From Roseofilum casamattae BLCC-M143 (lineage in GTDB: Bacteria > Cyanobacteriota > Cyanobacteriia > Cyanobacteriales > Desertifilaceae): a stretch of 64,000 bases of DNA. The translations under genes and the position numbers were made by a program. This document shows positions 17,918-25,356 of the stretch, piece by piece. Position 1 is the stretch's first letter; each line of letters starts with the position of its first letter. Under the pieces are notes generated by a model. It searched no databases. It was not told the origin of the DNA and worked only from the letters and a program-made list of their open reading frames with translations. The DNA lies in the NCBI RefSeq assembly GCF_030068455.1, contig NZ_JAQOSQ010000010.1, forward strand, positions 62,001 through 126,000, read 5' to 3'.

Positions 17918-18841
17918 GTGCCATTCATTGCATCCCCAGAAACAGCATTGAAGCCAATGGCGATCGCCCTTGGAAACTTTGATGGAGTTCATCGAGGGCA
18001 TCAACAGGTGATTCAACCCATCGTCGAGCGATCGGATAGCTTGTACAAAAGTGTAGTGACCTTTTCTCCCCATCCTCAAGAAGTCTTAACCGGACGCAAG
18101 CGCCTCTTGTTAACTCCTCCAGAAGAAAAAGCAGAATATTTAGCGCGGATGGGAATCGATCGACTCACCATAGTTCCCTTCGATCGGGCCATTGCTCGGC
18201 TCAGTCCAGAAGACTTTGTTCGTCAAATTTTAGTTCAATCCTTACAAGTGAAAGTCGTCAGCGTCGGTGCAGATTTCCGTTTTGGATATCGCCGCTCTGG
18301 AAATGCCGCAGATCTGAAAGCGATCGCCGCTCGCTTTGGTATTGAGGCGATATCCAATCCCCTCCTGCAATGCCAAGAAGGACGCATCAGCAGTTCGGAA
18401 ATCCGAGCCGCTCTAGAAGAAGGAGAGCTGACGCGGGCCCGACGCCTGCTCGGCCGTCCCTACCAACTGCAAGGCAAAGTCGTCCGAGGACAGCAGCTCG
18501 GTCGCACCCTTGGGTTTCCTACGGCCAACCTACAACTGCCCTCAAGCAAATTTCTGCCTCGTTTTGGCGTTTATAGCGTACGCGCTTATAGTTCCCTATG
18601 GGGCGATCGGCGCTCCATTCCTGGAGTCACGAACATCGGCTGCCGGCCGACCGCAAACGGCACCGAGCCAACGGTTGAAGTTCACCTCTTTGACTGGTCG
18701 GGAAACTTATACGATCGCCATTTATCGATCGAACTAGAAACCTTTCTCCGTCCCGAACAAAAGTTCCCATCCCTCGATGCTCTCAAAGCTCAAATTCAAA
18801 CCGACTGCACTGTGGCAAAGGCCAAATTAAACATAAGTTAA
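17918..18841 (+). CDS. ribF: Bifunctional riboflavin kinase/FAD synthetase
   Basis: RibF phosphorylates riboflavin to FMN and adenylylates FMN to FAD. The N-terminal nucleotidyltransferase motif ALGNFDGVHRGHQQVI and the SSSEIRAAL(EEG) motif are present. The C-terminal flavokinase half has GRTLGFPTANL and PGVTNIGCRPT. Length 307 residues is usual. The start is taken as GTG 17918, with an in-frame stop just two codons upstream. No clear ribosome binding site precedes it. Confidence 0.95.
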   Translation: MPFIASPETALKPMAIALGNFDGVHRGHQQVIQPIVERSDSLYKSVVTFSPHPQEVLTGRKRLLLTPPEEKAEYLARMGIDRLTIVPFDRAIARLSPEDFVRQILVQSLQVKVVSVGADFRFGYRRSGNAADLKAIAARFGIEAISNPLLQCQEGRISSSEIRAALEEGELTRARRLLGRPYQLQGKVVRGQQLGRTLGFPTANLQLPSSKFLPRFGVYSVRAYSSLWGDRRSIPGVTNIGCRPTANGTEPTVEVHLFDWSGNLYDRHLSIELETFLRPEQKFPSLDALKAQIQTDCTVAKAKLNIS

Positions 18842-19029
18842 CTATTCCATCATTCCCCATACCATCAGTTGTCTCGCTCCTGGAGAGTCGTCCGTCGTCT
18901 GGAGAGACCGAATTGTCGTCTATAGTATGAACAGTAGCTCTCCAGTTTGCATTTAATAGCAATTGACTCGAGCTATTCTGGGAAACTCAATTTCCCGTCA
19001 GTGCTACTCATACTGAATACGAAACAATC

Positions 19030-20211
19030 GTGAGCAATATTAAAATTCACCTCGAAAACTTAATCAAAATTTACGGTAAAAAGCCCTCTGTTGCCTTACA
19101 AATGTTTCGCGACGGAGCAAACCGAGAAACCATCCTCAAAAAAACAGGTAATGTGCTCGGTATTGCTGATGTCTCCTTAAAAATTAATGCCGGCGAACTC
19201 TTTGTAATTATGGGATTATCGGGGTCGGGCAAATCGACCTTGGTGCGCTGTTTGAACCGATTGATCGAACCAACCAGCGGGCATATCTATATCGATGGAG
19301 AAGAAATTGTTGGTGCCAGTCAACAGCATATGCGTGAAGTTCGCCGAAAAAAAATGGCGATGGTGTTCCAAAAGTTTGGCTTATTTCCCCATAAAACGGT
19401 AGTCGAAAACGTTGCCTACGGCCTCAAGGTGCAAGGAATACCAATTCTAGAGCGCCGAGAAAAAGCCGTCGATATTTTAGAGCGAGTTGGATTAGCCGAC
19501 TGGCGCAATTACTTCCCCTCATCGTTAAGTGGAGGGATGCAGCAACGGGTAGGATTAGCCCGCGCTTTAGCAACCGATGCCGATATTCTCTTGATGGACG
19601 AAGCATTTAGCGCTCTCGATCCGCTCATTCGTCGCGAAATGCAAGATGAATTAATGCGCCTGCAAGCCGAGTTGCATAAAACGATCGTATTTATCAGTCA
19701 CGATATTCAAGAAGCCCTAAAAATTGGCGATCGCGTTGCCATTATGAAAGACGGCGCTCTGGTGCAAGTGGGCACTCCAGAAGAGTTGGTCTTAAACCCC
19801 GTCGATGATTACGTGCAAGCCTTTACCCAAGATGTGAACCGCGCCCAAGTTCTCAAAATTGGTACCCTCGCTCGCCAAACCCAGCCCTTGAACCTGAATC
19901 AATATTCAATTCAGATTGCCCTAGAGCAAATGCAACAACAAAATGTCAGCCAGCTCTATGTTGTCAACGAACATCGCAAACCCGTGGGTTTATTGCACAA
20001 ACATCGCCTCGAATATGCCCTCGGAAATGGAAATCGACAGCTTTCCGAACTCATGGTTGATGAATTTCCACAACTGGAAGATTCTCATTGCTTAGAAGCC
20101 GTATTTAATTTACCCAATCCCGGAATGGCGATCGCCGTGACCAAAGAAGATGGGGAATTTCATGGAGTGCTCACTCCCAAACAAGTCTTGCTGAGTATGG
20201 GATCGTCCTAA
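19030..20211 (+). CDS. Glycine betaine/proline-type ABC transporter ATPase (ProV/OpuAA-like)
   Basis: A 393-residue ABC ATPase. Walker A is MGLSGSGKSTLVRC, the signature is SSLSGGMQQRVGLARALA, and Walker B is ILLMDEAFSALDP. The insertion between strands (VFQKFGLFPHKTVVENVAYGL) and the C-terminal CBS-like regulatory region (about residues 290-390) are those of ProV/OpuAA ATPases that respond to osmotic or ionic state. GTG 19030 is the start. The permease gene follows 60 bp on. No substrate-binding protein gene is adjacent, so it must be encoded elsewhere. Confidence 0.88.
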   Translation: MSNIKIHLENLIKIYGKKPSVALQMFRDGANRETILKKTGNVLGIADVSLKINAGELFVIMGLSGSGKSTLVRCLNRLIEPTSGHIYIDGEEIVGASQQHMREVRRKKMAMVFQKFGLFPHKTVVENVAYGLKVQGIPILERREKAVDILERVGLADWRNYFPSSLSGGMQQRVGLARALATDADILLMDEAFSALDPLIRREMQDELMRLQAELHKTIVFISHDIQEALKIGDRVAIMKDGALVQVGTPEELVLNPVDDYVQAFTQDVNRAQVLKIGTLARQTQPLNLNQYSIQIALEQMQQQNVSQLYVVNEHRKPVGLLHKHRLEYALGNGNRQLSELMVDEFPQLEDSHCLEAVFNLPNPGMAIAVTKEDGEFHGVLTPKQVLLSMGSS

Positions 20212-20271
20212 GCGATCGCCATCTAAAATCTCCATTTTAGCCGGTTGAATATTGTTATTGTCCCCAAATCT

Positions 20272-21225
20272 ATGATCGATCTTTGTCCTCCATCTCTATT
20301 AAGCGAAACTTCAGTATGGCTCGACCCATTTCAGCTATACACTCTGCCATTAGGCGATTGGGTCAGCAATATTGTCGATTTCCTCGTTGATGGATTTCGC
20401 CCCGTATTTCAAGCCATTCGCGTTCCCTTTGCCCTAGTTCTCGACAGCATCCGAGACCTGTTGCTATTCGTTCCGCCTACCTTATTTTTAGTCATTCTCG
20501 GATTAGCGGTGTGGCAAATTGGCAACGCTCAAATCGCGATTTATAGCCTGGTCGCCATGATCTTAGTTGGCTTACTCGGCACGTGGGAAGAAGCCATGAT
20601 TACCCTATCCTTGGTGATTTGCTCCGTCGCATTTTGCCTGCTCATTGGCTTGCCCATTGGCATTTTAGCCGCGCGTAACGATCGGTTCGATACCATTTTG
20701 CGTCCCATGTTGGATGCCATGCAAACCCTCCCGTCCTTCGTCTATCTGGTTCCGGTGGTCATGCTCTTCGGCATTGGGGAAGTTCCCGGCGTCATTGTTA
20801 CCTTGATTTTTGCCGTTCCTCCGTTGATTCGACTGACAAATCTGGGCATTCGCCAAGTCTCGAAAGAAGTGGTTGAAGCTGCAGTTGCATTTGGTTCGAC
20901 TCCCAATCAGGTCTTGTGGGAAGCCCAAATTCCCCTCGCCATGCCCACCATTCTCGCTGGGGTCAACCAAGCTATCCTACTGGCCTTATCCATGGTTGTT
21001 GTTGCGTCCATGATTTCAGTCGAAGGCTTGGGTCAAATGGTGTTGCGCGGTATCGGTCGTTTGGATGTTGGCTTAGCCACCGTCGGTGGGGTGAGCATCG
21101 TCCTCGTCGCCATTCTCCTCGACCGGGTAACTCAAGCTATGGGCAAACCGCACAAGTTAGCCTGGGACAAGCGCGGCCCCGCAGGTTTCTTCTTTTCTTT
21201 GGTGCGATCGAGCAATGAATCATAG
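20272..21225 (+). CDS. Glycine betaine/proline-type ABC transporter permease (ProW/OpuAB-like)
   Basis: A 317-residue inner-membrane permease with about six helices. The EAA-like loop (VSKEVVEAAVAFGSTPNQVLWEAQIPLAMPTI, quoted in part) contacts the ATPase, and QTLPSFVYLVPVVMLFGIGE is typical of ProW. ATG 20272 is preferred over the TTG at 20245. It is the partner of the upstream ATPase. The system probably imports a compatible solute such as glycine betaine; the exact substrate is inference. The next gene is convergent. Confidence 0.88.
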   Translation: MIDLCPPSLLSETSVWLDPFQLYTLPLGDWVSNIVDFLVDGFRPVFQAIRVPFALVLDSIRDLLLFVPPTLFLVILGLAVWQIGNAQIAIYSLVAMILVGLLGTWEEAMITLSLVICSVAFCLLIGLPIGILAARNDRFDTILRPMLDAMQTLPSFVYLVPVVMLFGIGEVPGVIVTLIFAVPPLIRLTNLGIRQVSKEVVEAAVAFGSTPNQVLWEAQIPLAMPTILAGVNQAILLALSMVVVASMISVEGLGQMVLRGIGRLDVGLATVGGVSIVLVAILLDRVTQAMGKPHKLAWDKRGPAGFFFSLVRSSNES

Positions 21226-21241
21226 CTAGAGTTAGGGCAAT

Positions 21242-21844
21242 TTAGCGATCGCGACAGGCAATTCCATAGCGAGCAATGGCTAAAGTTAACCTGGCTCGGT
21301 CTACATCAGAGCAAGTTTCCCAGTCTAGGGTTTGCGCATTTTGCAAAACCCGCTCTAAGGCAACTTCTTCTTCAGTTCCTCGCATGGTATAAGCAAACGG
21401 ACGAGCCAATACAAATAAGTCTTCACTGTCCCATTCCGGTAAGTTCTCTTGGACGCAATTAATCATCTGCTCCGCTAAGGAAGCAGAAGATGATTTTAGT
21501 TCTGCTATTTTTGTGGCTATGTTCGCTAAAATATGTTGGGGAACAATCGACTTAAATTGCTCGTCCAATTGCGATCGTAGGGCATCAATCCCCTCGGATA
21601 CAGCCAGAGTAGAATTCTCCCAGAGACCGTCGAGATGCTGGTAAAACAACTCATATCCTTGACCGGCGCGATCGACGAATTCTGGAGTTTCTGCCTCCAT
21701 CTTCATCTCGAGTTGACTAAAATAAGCCTCTGCTTCCACTGTCAGAGGATTCCACAGGTAGATACGCTCTTCATTGAGCAAGATATCTCGAACTAGCTCC
21801 CATTCTGAGTGAGAACCCATAGAAGGAAATTCTTGGTTCATCAT
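21242..21844 (-). CDS. Hypothetical cytoplasmic protein
   Basis: A 200-residue, mostly helical acidic protein beginning MMNQEFPSMGSHSEWELVRD. Features include IYLWNPLTVEAEAYFSQLE and a C-terminal LTLAIARYGIACRDR. GAGG on the coding strand lies 4 nt before ATG 21844 (7 nt before the second ATG, 21841), which fixes the start; the open frame continues upstream to 22093 without support. Function unknown. Region 21845-22120 holds no gene but includes a HIP1-centred palindrome. Confidence 0.6.
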   Translation of the reverse strand: MMNQEFPSMGSHSEWELVRDILLNEERIYLWNPLTVEAEAYFSQLEMKMEAETPEFVDRAGQGYELFYQHLDGLWENSTLAVSEGIDALRSQLDEQFKSIVPQHILANIATKIAELKSSSASLAEQMINCVQENLPEWDSEDLFVLARPFAYTMRGTEEEVALERVLQNAQTLDWETCSDVDRARLTLAIARYGIACRDR

Positions 21845-22029
21845 GTAACCTCGATTCGTTGTCGCGCTGATGTTAAACGAAAGCCGCCAATTGTTCCGTG
21901 CGGCACAGCTAACTACAAGGCTCTTAGTTCTCGTTCCGTAACCTAGGGTAAATTTCTCAGACAAAAAGTAATTGCCTAAGTTTGGGTTTGCTCGGGAGCA
22001 CAGAGGTTGCAGTGGGGAACTATTGGATG

Positions 22030-22053
22030 CAATAGGAGCGATCGCTCCTATTG
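22030..22053. repeat. 24-bp perfect palindrome centred on HIP1
   Basis: The octamer GCGATCGC is flanked on both sides by exactly matching arms (CAATAGGA and TCCTATTG), making a 24-bp perfect palindrome between two minus-strand genes. HIP1 sites are usually only 8 bp palindromes, so the longer symmetry may reflect a terminator hairpin or a protein-binding site. Confidence 0.55.
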
Positions 22054-22120
22054 GGCTTTCTCTATTGTCTCCTGTTATTTTTCTTTCTGCCAACAGATTT
22101 TATCGAACGCTGACATTATC

Positions 22121-23014
22121 CTATTCTGGCTCGCGAACTAAACCATATCCTCTCGGACGAACAGAGGGAAGTGGAGAGGTAGATTTGGCTTTTGGGTTTA
22201 TGGATGAATTCACTGAAAATGGATACATGCGACCCGAACCCAATTGGGGGCGACTTTCCGTATCGCTCCCATCCACGTTCTGGCCGGGCAATAGGCTACG
22301 ATTCAATGGAGACGGCGAGAGAGAGCTAGAATTTGTTGGTGTGGAAGACGAAAAGGGAGTTGCAGCGGGCGATGAAAATTGAGTCCCATCGCCGGAATTG
22401 GCAGAATTAAGAGAAGGATAGGTTAAATAAGGCGTTGCGGACTCCTCTGCATTCGCGGTTTCGGGTTTAGAGATCCCGTTGAGATTGTAGAGGTCGTCCG
22501 ACAGTAAAGGATGGGGAACCGATACAGGTGTCGTTTTTGGCCCTGACTTAGATTTTGCTTTTCGCGGTTTCGATGTTGGGGAAAGGGGAACTGAGAGGCG
22601 TTGTAGTTCTCGCTCGATCTCTTCTAAGGAAAGCTCCGATAAGTCTTCAGTGGCTGGAGTGGGTCGTGCTGGTTTTGGTTTCGGTGCTGGAGAAGATGAA
22701 TTTTCTACAACAGATTCGGTTTGGATCGGATCGGTTTTAGCCAAGCTGGCTAAATTATCTTTCATATTTTGCACGTAAGGAGCGATCGCCTCGAGAATGG
22801 GTTCGCTACGACTCGAGAGCGTCTGCGTAATTTGGCTGAGGTTCTCCGGATCGGTCAGAGGTTCCCAGAAAACCGCGATCGCTCCCGAGACCGGGACAAA
22901 GACCATCCATAATCCCAATGTCCGCCAGTTGGGACGCCGAACGAGTTTTACCGGGGGCAGTTTGCTCTTGCGACGAGTCGAGACAGTCTTGATAGGGCGA
23001 CCAAAGAGTTTCAC
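22121..23014 (-). CDS. Ser/Pro-rich single-span membrane protein
   Basis: A 297-residue protein. A basic N-terminus (RRKSKLPPVKLVRRPNW) precedes one transmembrane helix (about residues 31-49). The rest is a long low-complexity region rich in Ser, Pro and Thr (for example SSSTPTNSSSLSPSPLNRS) with no recognisable domain. One helical patch, LSELSLEEIERELQRLSVPL, may be a docking segment. It could be a cell-envelope or division-associated protein, but there is no proof. The tRNA-Ala gene is divergent, 57 bp away. Confidence 0.6.
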   Translation of the reverse strand: MKLFGRPIKTVSTRRKSKLPPVKLVRRPNWRTLGLWMVFVPVSGAIAVFWEPLTDPENLSQITQTLSSRSEPILEAIAPYVQNMKDNLASLAKTDPIQTESVVENSSSPAPKPKPARPTPATEDLSELSLEEIERELQRLSVPLSPTSKPRKAKSKSGPKTTPVSVPHPLLSDDLYNLNGISKPETANAEESATPYLTYPSLNSANSGDGTQFSSPAATPFSSSTPTNSSSLSPSPLNRSLLPGQNVDGSDTESRPQLGSGRMYPFSVNSSINPKAKSTSPLPSVRPRGYGLVREPE

Positions 23015-23071
23015 GATCGACTCTCCTGGATTGAAAGATACTATAATTATAAATAGTCCGAGTTTGTTTCT

Positions 23072-23144
23072 GGGGAATTAGCTCAGCTGGTAGAGCGCTG
23101 CGATCGCACCGCAGAGGTCAGGAGTTCAAATCTCCTATTCTCCA
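23072..23144 (+). tRNA. tRNA-Ala (anticodon CGC)
   Basis: A 73-nt cloverleaf. The acceptor stem GGGGAAT/ATTCTCC contains the G3:U70 pair that defines alanine identity. The D arm is GCTC...GAGC, the anticodon arm is CTGCG-ATCGCAC-CGCAG with anticodon CGC (reading GCG), and the T arm is AGGAG-TTCAAAT-CTCCT. The discriminator is A and CCA is not encoded. The HIP1 octamer GCGATCGC spans the 5' anticodon stem and loop. Confidence 0.96.
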
Positions 23145-23264
23145 TTACTTCGTATCAAGTCTGTTAGATCGATTAAACCATCGGACTGGGGAACGGGGAA
23201 CGGAAATGAACGAATCCGGCCTCCGCTCGGCGATCGCCACAAATTCCCTAATTCAGCTTAGAGA

Positions 23265-23840
23265 TTATGAATCTGCCAGCGGCCCGTAGGGAAATGGAGA
23301 ATAGCTGGGATCGCTAGTCGCTTCAAACCAGTAGTGCATATGACCGTTAATAAACTCATCACGGGTAATGGTGTTATTGCCATCAGTGTCGATGCTGTCG
23401 AAGGCGCGATCGGCACGGTCGGCGTCCTCTCCTCCAGAGTATACAGCCAGATACTGTCGGTATTCCTCGCGAGAGATTTCTCCAGAGCCATCAGTATCGA
23501 CGAAATCAAAGAACACTTCATTCTTGCGCCGACCCGCTTCGCGAGAAGATTGCATGGACGCAACCGCCTTCGCCGCATTGCCTAGGAACTCTTCGTAACC
23601 AATCTGGGCATCATCATCAACCTCATTTCCTCCAGCAACAAAGTTGTTAAACAAGGAGCAAAACACCGCACGAATGTCGTCGTCTTTCGAGCGATCGCTT
23701 TGATTTTGAATCAACCGCTCGGCAATCTCCGCGTATTCAGAGCGAGATAAAAACCCATTTTGGTTTGTATCCATGACCTGGAAGTAGGTCTTCATCTTAC
23801 TCACCCAAAACGTAGATGACAAAAAATCTTCTGCAGACAT
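23265..23840 (-). CDS. EF-hand calcium-binding protein
   Basis: A 191-residue calmodulin-like protein with canonical 12-residue EF loops at 24-35 (DTNQNGFLSRSE), 115-126 (DTDGSGEISREE) and 151-162 (DTDGNNTITRDE), plus a degenerate loop near 74-85. There is no signal peptide, so it is cytosolic. Four-EF proteins of this layout resemble calexcitin or sarcoplasmic-type calcium sensors or buffers and are uncommon in bacteria. Monocistronic. Confidence 0.85.
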   Translation of the reverse strand: MSAEDFLSSTFWVSKMKTYFQVMDTNQNGFLSRSEYAEIAERLIQNQSDRSKDDDIRAVFCSLFNNFVAGGNEVDDDAQIGYEEFLGNAAKAVASMQSSREAGRRKNEVFFDFVDTDGSGEISREEYRQYLAVYSGGEDADRADRAFDSIDTDGNNTITRDEFINGHMHYWFEATSDPSYSPFPYGPLADS

Positions 23841-24004
23841 TTTTACTGGTTTTGCTAATAACGCATCATATCAATACTAGCAGCCCCACCATGAAAATCT
23901 GAGTTGGCACTAAACCTCTATCTGCTATCTTAGGTGAGGACAAAGCAGGGTTTCGGCAAGAGCCGAGATTGATGCAATCGATCTGGAGATAACAGAATCT
24001 AGGC

Positions 24005-24733
24005 ATGGGTAAAGGTTATCAGCGCATATTACTGAAACTGAGTGGCGAGGCCTTAATGGGAAACCTGGCCTATGGTATCGATCCCGCGATCGTACAAAGT
24101 ATTGCCCAAGAAGTTGCCAAACTTGTCGCTAGTGGAGTACAGGTAGCAATTGTAGTGGGTGGCGGTAATATTTTTCGTGGAGTTAAAGGGGCTGCGGCTG
24201 GAATGGAGAGGGCAACGGCGGACTATATTGGGATGATTGCAACAGTGATGAATGCCATGACTCTGCAAGATGCCTTAGAACAAATGGAGGTTCCAACGCG
24301 GGTACAAACGGCGATCGCCATGCAAGAAGTGGCAGAGCCGTATATTCGTCGTCGCGCCATGCGCCATCTGGAAAAAGGACGAGTCGTCATCTTTGGTGCG
24401 GGTTCGGGAAACCCTTTTTTCACCACAGATACTACGGCTGCCTTGCGAGCGGCAGAAATTAATGCGGAAGTAATCTTTAAAGCAACTAAAGTGGATGGGG
24501 TCTACGATAGCGATCCGCACCAGAACCCAGAGGCCAAACGGTTTGAGAGCTTAACGTACCAGCACGTGCTCGCCAACGAATTACAAGTGATGGATAGTAC
24601 GGCGATCGCTTTATGCAAAGATAATAATATTCCCATTGTGGTGTTTAACCTTTCGGTGCAAGGAAATATCCGTCGTGCCGTTATGGGAGAATCAGTTGGA
24701 ACGGTTGTAGGAGGTTCCTGTGCAATTAAGTGA
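24005..24733 (+). CDS. pyrH: UMP kinase
   Basis: PyrH phosphorylates UMP to UDP in pyrimidine synthesis. The N-terminal [12 protein letters not shown], the GGGNIFRG loop, the [18 protein letters not shown] region and [10 protein letters not shown] are typical of the amino-acid-kinase-fold enzyme; 242 residues is normal. Its last 14 bases overlap frr, the usual bacterial pyrH-frr pairing. Confidence 0.97.
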   Translation: MGKGYQRILLKLSGEALMGNLAYGIDPAIVQSIAQEVAKLVASGVQVAIVVGGGNIFRGVKGAAAGMERATADYIGMIATVMNAMTLQDALEQMEVPTRVQTAIAMQEVAEPYIRRRAMRHLEKGRVVIFGAGSGNPFFTTDTTAALRAAEINAEVIFKATKVDGVYDSDPHQNPEAKRFESLTYQHVLANELQVMDSTAIALCKDNNIPIVVFNLSVQGNIRRAVMGESVGTVVGGSCAIK

Positions 24734-25268
24734 TATTGAAGAGTTAATGCAAAAAGCTGTTGAAGCGACGCGACACTCATTTAATACAATTCGGACAGGG
24801 CGAGCTAACTCGGCTTTGTTGGATCGGGTGACGGTTGAATATTATGGTACGCCGACTCCACTGAAGTCATTAGCGGGTATTAGTACGCCCGACGCCAGTA
24901 CGATCGCGATTCAACCTTACGATAAATCGGTGTTGAATCAAATTGAAAAGGCCATTTCGCTCTCGGATGTGGGGTTAACTCCGAATAATGATGGCAGCGT
25001 CATCCGGCTCAATATTCCGCCTTTGACTGAGGAGCGTCGTAAAGATCTGGTGAAACAGGTGGCCAAACTCGCGGAAGAGGGTAAAGTATCGATTCGCAAT
25101 AACCGTCGTCAAGGTGTTGAGGATGCGCGCAAACAAGAAAAAAGCGGCGACCTCACTGAGGATCAATCGCGAGATTTCCAAGACCAAGTGCAAAAGCTTA
25201 CCGATAAGTATATTAGTAAGGTGGACGAGTTGTTAGCGGAAAAAGAGAAGGATATTACGACGGTATAG
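24720..25268 (+). CDS. frr: Ribosome recycling factor
   Basis: RRF splits post-termination ribosomes together with EF-G. The hallmarks [21 protein letters not shown], in part, and [21 protein letters not shown] are present; 182 residues is standard. The start is GTG 24720, inside the end of pyrH: AGGAGG at 24709-24714 lies 5 nt upstream and decides it. Overlap implies translational coupling. Confidence 0.97.
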   Translation: MQLSDIEELMQKAVEATRHSFNTIRTGRANSALLDRVTVEYYGTPTPLKSLAGISTPDASTIAIQPYDKSVLNQIEKAISLSDVGLTPNNDGSVIRLNIPPLTEERRKDLVKQVAKLAEEGKVSIRNNRRQGVEDARKQEKSGDLTEDQSRDFQDQVQKLTDKYISKVDELLAEKEKDITTV

Positions 25269-25277
25269 CTCGCCTAA

Positions 25278-25294
25278 CCCCCTAAATCAGGGGG
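25278..25294 (+). terminator. Possible terminator after pyrH-frr
   Basis: CCCCCT (25278-25283) pairs with AGGGGG (25289-25294) over a 5-nt AAATC loop. A T-run (ATTTTT) comes only 8 nt later, so termination efficiency is uncertain. Confidence 0.4.
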
Positions 25295-25356
25295 CTTCAG
25301 CCATTTTTCAGGCAACCGGATGAGAGAGTAATGTTACGATCGCCCGCAGCCAGATC

